DNA of 64,000 nt from Tetrapisispora phaffii CBS 4417 (lineage: Eukaryota > Ascomycota > Saccharomycetes > Saccharomycetales > Saccharomycetaceae), in assembly GCF_000236905.1 (NCBI RefSeq), contig NC_016534.1, forward strand, positions 186,001 to 250,000, read 5' to 3'. A program made the translations under genes and the position numbers. The notes under the pieces are model-generated. The model did no database searches. It was not told where the DNA came from and worked only from the letters and a program-made list of their open reading frames with translations. Below, piece by piece: positions 53,779 to 63,606 of the stretch (position 1 is the first letter of the stretch; each line of letters begins with the position of its first letter).

Positions 53779-54482
53779 TTCTCTCTCTTGCTCTCTCCGT
53801 CTCTTGTATAATATTGCTATTATGTTATAGAATTTTTTTTATAGAGTTTTCTTTTACTATTAATATGTCTTGGGAACACTTTTTAATAAATAGTGAGTTT
53901 ATATTCCGTATTAATTAACAGATATGACCAAAAAAATCAAACCAGTCTGTTAGCAAATTGTACCTGAAAATAAAATAATGGGTATATATGAATGTTTTCA
54001 ACGTATTATCTTGAAGAAATCAGCAAACCCTCGATCAGTTTAAGACCACCGCTTGATAGTTTAATGAATGTAACGTTTAAATTTGTCCCTTAAACAAATC
54101 AGTTATATGGTATATCACTTATTGAAGTAGTGATTGGGATGAATGGTATTATATTAAGTATGGTAAATTGTTTGTAGTGGTTAGACAAGATATATAGATT
54201 GCATGTGTTATTAATTGGTAGCAGTAACCACCGTACCCATTGAATTAAAAAACAAAAAGTTTGAGAGCCCTTATTACCCGTTCGCCGTATGGGCTCTCAA
54301 ACAACACTCTACCCCTACAACACAAAACACGGAGGAGCCATTCCGTGGGGGGGTAAATCCGAAACACTTTGAACAAGAAATATTGTGGTTACCCCGATTT
54401 GCTAATACTGTCACATATACATTAGCTGAGTTTAATCGTTTCCGGTAATCGGCCATAATAATCCTAGAAAACACAACGCGAC
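53779..54482. other. ATG18 promoter and hairpin-rich non-coding stretch
   Basis: The left 400 bp are ordinary AT-rich promoter. From about 54215 to 54450 the DNA is GC-richer and folds into several stems (separate entry). No LTR is seen upstream of the tRNA-Ser gene. Confidence 0.5.
54259..54302. repeat. 12-bp perfect inverted repeat with 20-nt loop
   Basis: GTTTGAGAGCCC (54259-54270) and GGGCTCTCAAAC (54291-54302) pair perfectly. A second potential stem follows: GGGGTAA (within 54350-54357) with TTACCCC (54389-54395). Function unknown: a structured RNA, a cruciform-forming repeat or a remnant of a mobile element are all possible. Confidence 0.8.
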
Positions 54483-54583
54483 GTCCCAGTGGCCGAGTGG
54501 TTAAGGCGATGCCCTGCTATTCATCAGAAAAGCAAGATAGGCATTGGGTTTTACCTGCGCAGGTTCGAATCCTGTCTGTGACG
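54483..54583 (+). tRNA. tRNA-Ser (anticodon GCU), with intron and an acceptor mismatch
   Basis: Begins GTCCCAGTGGCCGAG, with a long variable arm as expected for Ser. Anticodon stem ATGCC/GGCAT holds GCT; a 19-nt intron (54520-54538) follows one base after the anticodon, as in S. cerevisiae. The 3' acceptor strand is CTGTGAC, so base pair 4 is C-T instead of C-G, and the T stem closes with G-T. Otherwise it matches the yeast tRNA-Ser(GCU). It could be functional, edited by sequencing error, or starting to decay. Confidence 0.9.
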
Positions 54584-54792
54584 CCATTTTTTTGGAAGTT
54601 GTACAATGGGTAGTTATTTTAAGGTTTTGCTCTGTTACCTGGCGGTTCTAGCTGAATGAGAACAGGCTTTAGACAATGGGATGGCAAAGATGTAGTAATG
54701 ATAAAAATGTTTAAACTAAATAAATTATCAATTTTAAATAATGACTGGATAAATGCGTCATTTAATAAAGTATAGAGGACGGTAATGGGCAA

Positions 54793-55803
54793 TCATAACT
54801 TACCTAGTCTCTTTAAAGCTTGATGAGCAATATCATAAACGGCGACATCAAAACTCTTCCATTCAATACCTAATTGTTTTTGTGTGGCTGTTGAATCATA
54901 ACGAATCGTAGGTTTGTCACAATTTTCAATTGCTGCAGGAATAGTACCTTTCACTTGTGGGAACTGTTTGTTAATCGAATTGGCAACCAGTTGGTCACTA
55001 TAGGTCCCTGCAGACAATAACAATCTTTCACCATCAAGTCTGTCCTCCCGCATAGCCATAACATGTGCCAGAGCCACATCATCAACATGAACGTAACTCA
55101 TTGCATAGTCTTGAGACAGTTTTTCAGTTGGTGGAAGGTACAAAATTTTATTGACATATTCACAAGAAACATTTAATGTATCTTTAACATCTTCGTCAAA
55201 CATTTGTCTTCCAAATACCATAACTGGATTCACGGTAGTGAATTTGAAATCAACCTCATCTTTGTTTTCCTTTAAGAAATCCCAAGCAGCCTTTTCAGAA
55301 TATGTCTTCGATCCAAAGTAGCACAGAAAAGAACTAGTCTTTGCCTGTTCCCATGTTATTGGATTCCAATCTTTCTCTGTCGTGATTGCTGAGTCGTCGT
55401 TGACATTTAACATTGCAACAATAGATGATGTCATCACAACATGTTTGACGCTTTTTGGAGCAAACTTTTTAATAGCACTTAATACACTTTTTGTACCATT
55501 GACTGCTAGTAACAAGTAATGGTTTTCAAAATCAGTGTTGCCTTCGTCAGGCAATGGAGAAGCCATATGTATGACATAGTCGATTTCGTTGCTATGTTTC
55601 TTTAACGTTTCGTCAAATGCATCTAGTTTGGTTATGTCAGTGACAAGTTCGAATGATAAATTTGGATTATTAAATTGTTTAATTATCTTATCAACTTTAT
55701 CTTGCGATCTAACTGTTCCGATAACTTTATAATTCTGCGATAGCAATAAGTTAATTACATGTAAAGCAATGAAACCTGAAGCACCAGTAACTAAGACAGC
55801 CAT
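54793..55803 (-). CDS. Gre2/Ari1-type NADPH-dependent ketone/methylglyoxal reductase
   Basis: Extended short-chain dehydrogenase that reduces methylglyoxal, isovaleraldehyde and other carbonyls with NADPH. The protein has 336 residues (342-348 in the S. cerevisiae set GRE2, ARI1, YDR541C, YGL039W). The Rossmann motif GASGFIA is at residues 7-13, the conserved Arg of VRSQDK at 32 fits NADPH preference, and the catalytic Ser lies in MTSSIV (126/127) with Tyr162 and Lys166 of YFGSK. The substrate-side wall includes NPVMVFG. It interrupts the YFR gene order, so it is a transposed member of a multigene family; I cannot choose the orthologue. Confidence 0.9.
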   Translation of the reverse strand: MAVLVTGASGFIALHVINLLLSQNYKVIGTVRSQDKVDKIIKQFNNPNLSFELVTDITKLDAFDETLKKHSNEIDYVIHMASPLPDEGNTDFENHYLLLAVNGTKSVLSAIKKFAPKSVKHVVMTSSIVAMLNVNDDSAITTEKDWNPITWEQAKTSSFLCYFGSKTYSEKAAWDFLKENKDEVDFKFTTVNPVMVFGRQMFDEDVKDTLNVSCEYVNKILYLPPTEKLSQDYAMSYVHVDDVALAHVMAMREDRLDGERLLLSAGTYSDQLVANSINKQFPQVKGTIPAAIENCDKPTIRYDSTATQKQLGIEWKSFDVAVYDIAHQALKRLGKL

Positions 55804-56971
55804 TATTGTTGTTGTTATTTTATATCTTTTTACTTTTAGTTGTTGTTGATGTAGTATTAAGATACGTTGGCATTAAAACTACATAATGCCAAAAATAACA
55901 TCTAAGTTACAATCGATCAAAGCCTACATGAATTGCTGTCATTTTATATCCCAAATAAATGCCTGGTTTTAACGCCCATTGAACTTCAAGCTTCAAGAAA
56001 TTCTCTTATATCAATGGATGGTTAGTATGAGGATGGTTATTGATGCAAGCCTACCCGTCCCCACACACTCACCCATTCGAGCATACTTCAAGAAATACAT
56101 TAATCATCATCCTGGTACTGACCAACTTGTAGATTCCAGACACACTGCATATGCAATGCGATGCCCAATCTCGCAGCGTCGGAGCGGAAATCGGAAACGA
56201 GAGGTGGTTGCCCATCAAGCGGACCTGTCGCCCATTAAAAAACGGTTCGCAGTGCATTTGCCTGCAACCATTCACAACACATTCACGTTCTGTAGGTTCA
56301 TGAAACGATTGCTGATGAATGCAAGAAGTGTTGATATTTCAAGCATGCATTAAGAGTACGATGTTTGGTTGCCAATCTAGAGAGCCCCAACGTGCTTCTT
56401 GATGAGATAACTCTGTCACCCATCGAACCATGCTGGAATCTGTAGGATAGTGATACTTCAGGGTGCCGGATGTTTCCAATTTTACCTTGCCAGCCGAAGT
56501 TACAGATTCGAGTAACTGTGCATTTCTGTTGATTTCTAATCCTACTAATTTAATGTTTTCTTTTGATGAGCTACCAAAGACTCATCTGAAAACCCATGAA
56601 CCGAGAAATTACAAATACATGATACCTATCGATAGCCAGAATGTATGCACGCAAGCTATCTTTAATTATTTTTCTTATAACATTGATCTAGCCATCGATG
56701 CTAATTTGATTATTGGCAATATCATGCCACTGCATTCTTGTAAGTATCTGTTATTTCTGATTGGAGACATCAATTTCCTAAAGAACCAAAATCTAGTATC
56801 ATATTTTAGTGATACGACCAGTGGTATCTCTAATAAAGGTAGTTTTGAAGATAGGTAGAATATTTTATAAAAGTACCCTTCATTTTTCCAGCATATACTA
56901 ACTTGATCATATCGTTATAAAACATTATTACTAACTATCATAGTAAATTTCCTGGTCCGGTAATCTCCTTT
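55804..56971. other. Intergenic region, reductase promoter and possible gene remnant
   Basis: 1.17 kb. The stretch 56463-56858 is open for 131 codons and its composition resembles protein, but I recognise no family. A second open stretch at 55979-56353 looks less protein-like. One of them could be a relic of a gene lost from the YFR023-YFR026 interval. Confidence 0.4.
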
Positions 56972-57404
56972 TGTCAGAATTATTGTAGTGTATGTGACTG
57001 TCAGAATTATTGTAGTGTATGTGACAGAACTAAGTGTTTATGACACTTTGAGTCCAGAACTAATAGATCACTTACTAATGGAAAGAAGGTCTAGAACAAT
57101 CTTCCAAGTGGTAGGTGAAAATTTCTCACTACAATGGAAATGGCTACGCGATAAACACAGATGTACAATACAGCACTAAAGATCTTAGGAGGATGAATGA
57201 ACATGTGTACGTGTTCATTCAACTGTCAGTTCAACTCATATATAAGGAGGGCTTCTAACTCTATATAGAATAGTTTAAATACACTAATAAAGGACCAATC
57301 GATTATTTAACTATAAAGAAGATGGACTATACTAGAGCAACTGAAGTGGCTAATGACACTAACTTAGATGTTGGAACTACCCAACATAAGCTTGTTACTC
57401 CACA
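56972..57404 (+). mobile_element. Solo LTR, family B, with its first 27 bp duplicated in tandem
   Basis: The 406-bp unit 56999-57404 is complete and near-identical to the Ty LTRs. It is preceded by a second copy of its first 27 bases (56972-56998, from TGTCAG to GTATGTGAC). No matching flanking pentamer (CCTTT and AATTT). The right flank is the end of a family A LTR. Confidence 0.9.
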
Positions 57405-57474
57405 AATTTAGATATAAAGTATATAATCTAACAACATTTTAATATATTAAAGCAATGAACACAACTATTGAGCA
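57405..57474 (+). mobile_element. LTR family A, 3' terminal fragment
   Basis: About 70 bp matching the end of family A (ACATTTTAATATATTAAAGC to CAACTATTGAGCA), with several substitutions. It lies directly after the B LTR and 108 bp upstream of the second tRNA-Tyr. Confidence 0.8.
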
Positions 57475-57582
57475 GTCAATTTCCAACATATTGAGCAAAT
57501 TGTACGATGTTTATTTATCAACGGTGGTAAGGTTGTTGTAATAACTATATATATTCGATTTTAACGGAAGCAAGCAGATATC

Positions 57583-57672
57583 CTCTCGGTAGCCAAGTTG
57601 GTTTAAGGCGCAAGACTGTAATGTGTTAACAAAGTAATCTTGAGATCGGGCGTTCGACTCGCCCCCGGGAGA
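57583..57672 (+). tRNA. tRNA-Tyr (anticodon GUA), with intron, second copy
   Basis: Identical in its exons to the copy at 28258-28347. The 15-nt intron differs by one base (TGTGTTAACAAAGTA). The flanks are also alike for some distance (TATC before; CATTAACTTTTTT and CATAATAACT after), so the two genes arose by duplication or are kept alike by gene conversion. Confidence 0.97.
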
Positions 57673-58312
57673 CATTAACTTTTTTGGCATCTTTCCCCAT
57701 AATAACTTTCGTTTTTTCCAAAATAAGAACTAATTCCATATTACTTGCTAATACGGCAGTCTTTTATTAAACAATTGACACGGTTGTACCTATCACAACG
57801 ATCCAGCTTCCATTTCCCCTCAGCTTACTTATCCCTCATACATTAAATTAATTATATGTCACATGACCGAGCTTCCTTTTTCGGTAACTGGTACACAAGA
57901 ATCACTATATCATAATATCTTCGATTTTTAAAGTAAATTGAAACAAAAAGATCAAATAAGCATTAATTCATAGTTATTATATTTAATAAAACAACATAAA
58001 ATAATTGTTTGGATTAGGTTTAATTTGAGCTAGTGAGTCCATAAGATTGGTTTATGAAAGTTCATTAAGATACTAGTTTGTGTCCTGAAACAAAAAACTT
58101 TGATTTAGACTTTTTTTCAGTATAAGTTCTGGTTGAATTGATCGTCAATCATTGATTAATTTCCTTTCAATATCCAAGTAATTGAATAAACTAGTTTTTA
58201 GAGAAGAATACAACGAGAATTTTAGTGAATAAGCAGTATTTGAATATATATATTTGAATTGATTTGATTTGCTTTTTGTAATTATTATATTTCTTTGCGT
58301 TAGTGAACCATA
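57673..58312. other. Intergenic region tRNA-Tyr to CDC14
   Basis: 640 bp CDC14 promoter region. GTCACATGAC at 57856-57865 fits the Cbf1/CDEI consensus, but no CDEIII follows, so it is not a centromere. Otherwise AT-rich. Confidence 0.5.
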
Positions 58313-59854
58313 ATGAGAAAGAACGTTTATTTAGATAACACAATTGAATTTCTAAGAGGTAGAGTCTATTTAGGCGCATATGACTACACTCCAGATGATA
58401 CTGACGATATGGTGTTTTTCACTGTAGATGGTACCATATTTTACAACAGTTTTCATCTAGATTTTGGTCCAATGAATATTGGTCATTTGTATAGGTTTGC
58501 AGTTATTTTTCATGAAATTTTAAATGATGTAGAAAATGCTAAAAAATCAGTAATTTTCTATTCATCGACGTCTACAAGAGCAAGAGCCAATGCTGCCTGC
58601 ATGTTATGCTGTTACATGATTCTTGTTCAAGGCTGGACTCCTCATCAAGTTTTACAACCATTAGCACAAGTAGACCCTCCATTTATGCCGTTCAGAGATG
58701 CAGGTTACTCTAATGCCGATTTTGAAATTACAATTCAAGATGTAATTTATGGTGTATGGAGAGCTAAAGAAAAAAGTTTAATAGATTTACAGGCATTTAA
58801 TTTAGAAACTTATGAAAAATATGAAAGAGTAGAGAATGGTGATTTTAATGTTTTAACCCCAGATTTCATTGCTTTCGCATCACCACAGGAATCAAATAGA
58901 ATTGGTGCTATACAATCATCATCTCCAAACAAATCTCATTTAAATCAACCTTTCAGAAGTGTTTTGAAATTCTTCAAGTCAAGCAATGTCCAACTAGTGG
59001 TGAGATTAAATTCGCACTTATACAATAAGCAACATTTTGAAGATATTGGTATTCAGCATTTAGATATGATATTTGAAGACGGTACGTGTCCAGATTTATC
59101 AATTGTTAAAAATTTTGTTGGTGCAGCAGAAACAATTATTAATAAAGGTGGAAAAATTGCGGTACATTGTAAAGCAGGCTTAGGTAGAACCGGTTGTCTA
59201 ATCGGCGCCCATTTAATATACACATATGGTTTCACTGCAAATGAATGTATAGGCTTTTTAAGATTTATTAGACCAGGTATGGTCGTTGGACCCCAACAAC
59301 ATTGGCTGTATTTGAATCAAAACACATTCAGAGAATGGAAATACACGATGAGACTATCATTAGAGCCAAAGGAAGTCATTGGTGGTCTGTATCCCTTAAT
59401 TGGCATGGAAGAGTACAGATTACAAAAGAAGAAAGTAAAAGAAAGTAAAAAGAATACCCATGTAAAAGCTTTCGAAAATGATGATAGTGAGATGAGAGAT
59501 TTAGTTATGACTCCGCCAAGTGCGAAAGATAAGAAGGTAGGAAAAGAAGAGTATTCCAATCCAAGTTTCCAAATAGCTGCAGTGCCACAGAATTCTCCTG
59601 GACAACCTAGAAAGGGTCAAAATGGTACGAATACTATCGAAGATATTAATAAACAAAATGCAATCCAAAATAATTCAGAAAAGGGAACTAGAACTCCAGG
59701 AATGGGTGATGATACTAATAATTCGGATGAAGACATGGACAGGAGTGCAGAAGATGTGTTGAAACAGCTTCTACCAAAAAATAGACGTATTGCATCAGGT
59801 AAAAGAACACCAAGTGCAGGTGTTAGAAAAGTGAGTGGAACAACCAAAAAATAA
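58313..59854 (+). CDS. CDC14: Cdc14 dual-specificity phosphatase
   Basis: Reverses Cdk phosphorylation to drive mitotic exit; held in the nucleolus by Net1 until anaphase. The protein has 513 residues (551 in S. cerevisiae). Domain A is about 1-180 (DNTIEFLRGRVYLGAYDY), and domain B about 200-345 holds the active site HCKAGLGR with Cys286 and Arg292, followed by FLRFIRPGMVVGPQQHWLYL. After 350 the tail is disordered and basic (KKKKVKESKKN), with a possible nuclear localisation signal and proline-directed sites (TPPS, TPGM, TPSA). It converges with ECO1, the inverse of the YFR027W-YFR028C arrangement. Confidence 0.97.
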   Translation: MRKNVYLDNTIEFLRGRVYLGAYDYTPDDTDDMVFFTVDGTIFYNSFHLDFGPMNIGHLYRFAVIFHEILNDVENAKKSVIFYSSTSTRARANAACMLCCYMILVQGWTPHQVLQPLAQVDPPFMPFRDAGYSNADFEITIQDVIYGVWRAKEKSLIDLQAFNLETYEKYERVENGDFNVLTPDFIAFASPQESNRIGAIQSSSPNKSHLNQPFRSVLKFFKSSNVQLVVRLNSHLYNKQHFEDIGIQHLDMIFEDGTCPDLSIVKNFVGAAETIINKGGKIAVHCKAGLGRTGCLIGAHLIYTYGFTANECIGFLRFIRPGMVVGPQQHWLYLNQNTFREWKYTMRLSLEPKEVIGGLYPLIGMEEYRLQKKKVKESKKNTHVKAFENDDSEMRDLVMTPPSAKDKKVGKEEYSNPSFQIAAVPQNSPGQPRKGQNGTNTIEDINKQNAIQNNSEKGTRTPGMGDDTNNSDEDMDRSAEDVLKQLLPKNRRIASGKRTPSAGVRKVSGTTKK

Positions 59855-60120
59855 TATGAAATCATCTAATAGACTTATATTATATTCAACGTTTACTATA
59901 TCATCATGAATATCAACTTATATATTAATCAATACCCATTAGTAACATTGCGTTCCTAAAATATTATTAATTATTACGATTTATAGAAGTATATAGGTTC
60001 GCGGTGCAGAAATTGTCATCCTTCAACAAAATTAATGGTCTCGTTATGTCATATTTCAAATCTGTTATTTTATCAACACAATACACGATTGAACTAAGAT
60101 GTTATATACCCAATATCTGC
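59855..60120. other. Spacer between convergent CDC14 and ECO1
   Basis: 266 bp AT-rich 3' sequence; nothing else seen. Confidence 0.6.
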
Positions 60121-60954
60121 TTAAATATAACATGGTATCAGTAGTTTTCCAGACTTGTGTTTCATTCCATTATATTTCGATGCTAATTTCCCTCCACTTT
60201 CTGTTGGTTGGCTCCATGCTAATTCCCAGCGTTGCATTGTACGTGAGGGATTCATATTAGTTCTTGCAGCTTCTAATAATTTTACTGCAATGCCCTGTGA
60301 ACGATGCTCTTTGCAGACCCAGATTCTCGATATACCTACTTTAAAGTGAGGTCTGATGTGATCTATTATGGATTTATTTTCATATACCATCCATCGGCTT
60401 CTTGTTGAATCGATTGGTTCGACGGATATGGCACCGACTGCTCTGTCATCCTTTATATATAAAAATAGTTTACCTTTTCCGTCGACAGTAGCCCAGAAAT
60501 CGTTTTCATTATGAGGAGCATTTAGTTCATCATTAACAACAGACATAAGCTCTGAAGCAGCTTTCACTTCTTTTGGGAATTGTGGTCGAACAACTACCAC
60601 GTATTCATTTTTTGATTGCAGGTCAGATGTATACGTTGAATCGTTTGAAGTGCTTGAAGATGTCGGTGGCGTTATCTTCTGATCAATAAGTTTGGGTCCC
60701 TCAATATATGAACCCCAGGTCTTGGCCCATTTGTGACCACTTAAATGCATTGTATGATAAGTTTTATGTGAATCAATATCGGGAATGCTATTTATAGAAT
60801 AAAGCATCCCACATTTTTCACATTTAGTTAAATTAGACTTCCTACTTGTTTTATTTGAATTAAATTGTAACCTTGATTGAACATATTTATTATTATTTTT
60901 AACAACCGATTTAGGATTGATCTTTGATTTTGAACTTGAACCAAGGTTCTTCAT
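60121..60954 (-). CDS. ECO1: Eco1 (Ctf7), cohesin acetyltransferase
   Basis: Acetylates Smc3 in S phase to establish sister-chromatid cohesion. The 277-residue protein (281 in S. cerevisiae) has a PCNA-interacting QSRLQF near residues 26-31. Its C2H2 zinc finger has Cys45, Cys48, His63 and His67 (CEKC...HKTYH). The GNAT-like acetyltransferase region holds VGISRIWVCKEHRSQGIAVK, the acetyl-CoA loop, near 210, and ends in the conserved WELAWSQPTESG region. It is convergent with CDC14. Confidence 0.96.
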   Translation of the reverse strand: MKNLGSSSKSKINPKSVVKNNNKYVQSRLQFNSNKTSRKSNLTKCEKCGMLYSINSIPDIDSHKTYHTMHLSGHKWAKTWGSYIEGPKLIDQKITPPTSSSTSNDSTYTSDLQSKNEYVVVVRPQFPKEVKAASELMSVVNDELNAPHNENDFWATVDGKGKLFLYIKDDRAVGAISVEPIDSTRSRWMVYENKSIIDHIRPHFKVGISRIWVCKEHRSQGIAVKLLEAARTNMNPSRTMQRWELAWSQPTESGGKLASKYNGMKHKSGKLLIPCYI

Positions 60955-62011
60955 ATTAGGTCATCCCGAAGTTGGTCAAAAAGATTGAAATTATTAAGAC
61001 TATATATCAATTCATATGACTGATGACCCTTCGGTTGCTTTAGAGAATCATAAAACAGATGACACTTCTTTAAAACGGTCAATAGAAAACGAGTTTGTAA
61101 ATTGTTAGAATCATAAAATTAGAGATGAGATGCGTTCGAAATTTTTCAAGGGTAAAAAGAACCATACAAAAATATCAAATTACTGGAACAAAGAGATAAG
61201 CAGTCAATGGAACTAACTTTAGGTTTTATTTCCAATTGAATTGAATAGGTACTGTTATGTTGATGTACGATTTCGTTATATCGTTCCAGTATGTTCCACA
61301 ATGAAAAGGGTTCTGGAATTTTGATTACTTAAATAGATCTTGTCATAATGCAATTCTTACCAATGCATGGCACTATCATCGTTGAATGGCCTTGAAAACA
61401 AGAATATATTCTATCTTTTCCAATATAAGATTTATGTAAATTGATTACCATTTAATGTCAGGCGTGCACCTCCTACCTCAAATAATGTTACCAGCATGTC
61501 AATATGCCATTTTCCTGAAGATCACAGCCATGCAATAAAAGAGTTCTGTCTGAGCTTTGAACTAAGATTGGCTGGGAAGTGCTTCATAATTACAATATTT
61601 TGTAAGTTTGACTGTCCAATAGAGTTCTTCAACCTAACCCATGATTGTTTCTTGAAGTTTCGATGTTTCCATGTGTTGTGAGCATGGTAAAGAACAGTAT
61701 CTCTTAGCCGGGAATCTGAACACCGAAGTGAGGGGTTCCGCCAATACGGGAATGGGCACTAATGTTTTATTTTTGGTAACATACAAGAATGAGGACCCAG
61801 ATCTCATATTCATGAGTAAGTGAATAGAACTTGCGGAACTATTATATATAATATATATATATCTATATATTCAAGTATCGATTTGCTTGGTTTCTCACTA
61901 GAATCTCCCTCAAGAAGCTGACAATAATCCGACGAACCTAGATTCCTTGTTATTTATTGGAGAATCGGTTTCAATTGCAACAGAGTGTGATAGATATATT
62001 TAAAACATAAT
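60955..62011. other. Intergenic region ECO1 to YNL011C-like gene
   Basis: About 1.06 kb between divergent genes. A 61-codon open frame at 61496-61681 has no recognisable product. TA-rich repeats at about 61842-61870 precede the next gene. A synteny break falls here, yet no tRNA or LTR is seen. Confidence 0.45.
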
Positions 62012-63433
62012 ATGAACGTGGTTGTATTTTCTGGTGGTACTGCTACTAATTCCTTAACTCCGTGTTTCAATAAGATATGTTTGAAAGGGTCAGATTCAGA
62101 CCGTGAATTGAATGAAGGAACCGATAGTAACAGTGAGCAATATGGGAATTTGACATATGTTTTGCCAATTTCTGATAATGGTGGTTCAACTAGTGAAATT
62201 TTAAGAGTCTTTGGCGGGCCTGCATTAGGCGATATTAGATCAAGAATTGTAAGACTGATTAATGACGAAGATCTGAAATATGTGTTCTCCTACAGACTGT
62301 CAAAGGACGAACAAAAAGCTAAAAAGGAATGGAACTCTATCGTTGAAGGCGAACACGATCTCTGGAGCTCAATTTCTCCTGTTTTAAAAGAATTAGTAAG
62401 GTCATTCTTGATTTCAATCCACACTGAGATATTGAAAAGAGCTAGATCATCAAGCAATTCTTTTAACTTTTCAAAGGCTTCCATCGGTAACTTATTCTTA
62501 TTGGCTGCAAGAACATTTATTGGAGGTTCATTAGATTCATCAATTGAGCTAATGATGAGAATTGGTTATTGCAACACACACCTTAACGTCATTCCATGTA
62601 TTAATACTATACATACATACCATATCTCTGCGTTGTTAGATGATGGACAAATTATTATAGGTCAATCTCAAATTTCGCATCCCTCCAAAACGCCTAAAAC
62701 ATTGTTAACTCCACAAGCAAGTTTGTATATGAGCAATCCTAAATCAAATCACCTAGTTAAGAGCGATTCATCTTCTACTACAACGTATACCAGTGCAAAT
62801 GAAGAAAATACACAAGAAGACTATGGTAATCCATTATATATTTTGCCAGAATTGAGAAACTCCCAACTTCATTTTGACAAATCACAAGAAGATGATAAAT
62901 TAGATGCAAAGATTTCAAAAATATTTTACATTAATCCCTACGGGGAAGAGGTAAGACCAGTTGGTAATGAAAGAGTAAAACAAAAAATACATGATGCCGA
63001 TATGGTAGTTTATTCAATTGGTTCTCTGATGACCTCTTTGATGCCAATTATAATTCTAGGAAACATTGCCGAGACTTTGTATCAATCTAGTTCTAAAAAA
63101 ATCAAAAAGGTTTTACTGATAAATAATAAATATGATAGAGAAACATATGGTTTATCAGGCTATGAGTATATTAAGTTTATTGTGGATTCTATGAAAGAGG
63201 CAGTGATGTATCAAAATTCTAGAAAAAGTGAACAACTGGATTTGAGTATCCTGTCTGAAAATAAAAGCTGGAAATGTTTTATTACAGATATAGTTTATCT
63301 TTCTGAAGGTGATATTAAAATTAATCCACTTGAGTTCAAGGATCATGAGATTAAATTCCATGAAATTCAATCGGATATTTTAGACAATGACTCTTTGGCT
63401 AATATTTTGTTACGAGTTAATGCCGATAGATAA
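62012..63433 (+). CDS. CofD/YvcK-family protein, YNL011C-like
   Basis: Homologue of the uncharacterised S. cerevisiae protein YNL011C (444 residues; 473 here). The family includes CofD (2-phospho-L-lactate transferase) and bacterial YvcK, which bind nucleotide sugars or GDP/GTP-like ligands. Visible motifs are FSGGTATNSL at residues 6-15 (phosphate-binding loop), LPISDNGGSTSEILR near 50, GPALGDIRSRIVRL near 70, and ASIGNLFLLAAR near 158. A polar insertion at about 235-290 is not conserved-looking. Yeast makes no F420, so the role is not CofD's; it is unknown. Confidence 0.85.
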   Translation: MNVVVFSGGTATNSLTPCFNKICLKGSDSDRELNEGTDSNSEQYGNLTYVLPISDNGGSTSEILRVFGGPALGDIRSRIVRLINDEDLKYVFSYRLSKDEQKAKKEWNSIVEGEHDLWSSISPVLKELVRSFLISIHTEILKRARSSSNSFNFSKASIGNLFLLAARTFIGGSLDSSIELMMRIGYCNTHLNVIPCINTIHTYHISALLDDGQIIIGQSQISHPSKTPKTLLTPQASLYMSNPKSNHLVKSDSSSTTTYTSANEENTQEDYGNPLYILPELRNSQLHFDKSQEDDKLDAKISKIFYINPYGEEVRPVGNERVKQKIHDADMVVYSIGSLMTSLMPIIILGNIAETLYQSSSKKIKKVLLINNKYDRETYGLSGYEYIKFIVDSMKEAVMYQNSRKSEQLDLSILSENKSWKCFITDIVYLSEGDIKINPLEFKDHEIKFHEIQSDILDNDSLANILLRVNADR

Positions 63434-63606
63434 AATAATGTTGAATAATGATTACCATAATTGAAATTTAACCCAAATGGAAAGTACGGTGCAATGACAA
63501 AATTGAAACGCATGTAGTTACTGGTATCTAGCATAAATACTAGTAACGTTATATATACGTAAATATGTATAAAATACTGAAAAGATAAACACAAGATAAT
63601 TCTTTC

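Noticed and set aside
57850..57960. Possible centromere (CDEI-like GTCACATGAC)
   Set aside because: No CDEIII (TGTTTTTG...CCGAAA) follows at the proper distance on either strand, and the following DNA is not extremely AT-rich.
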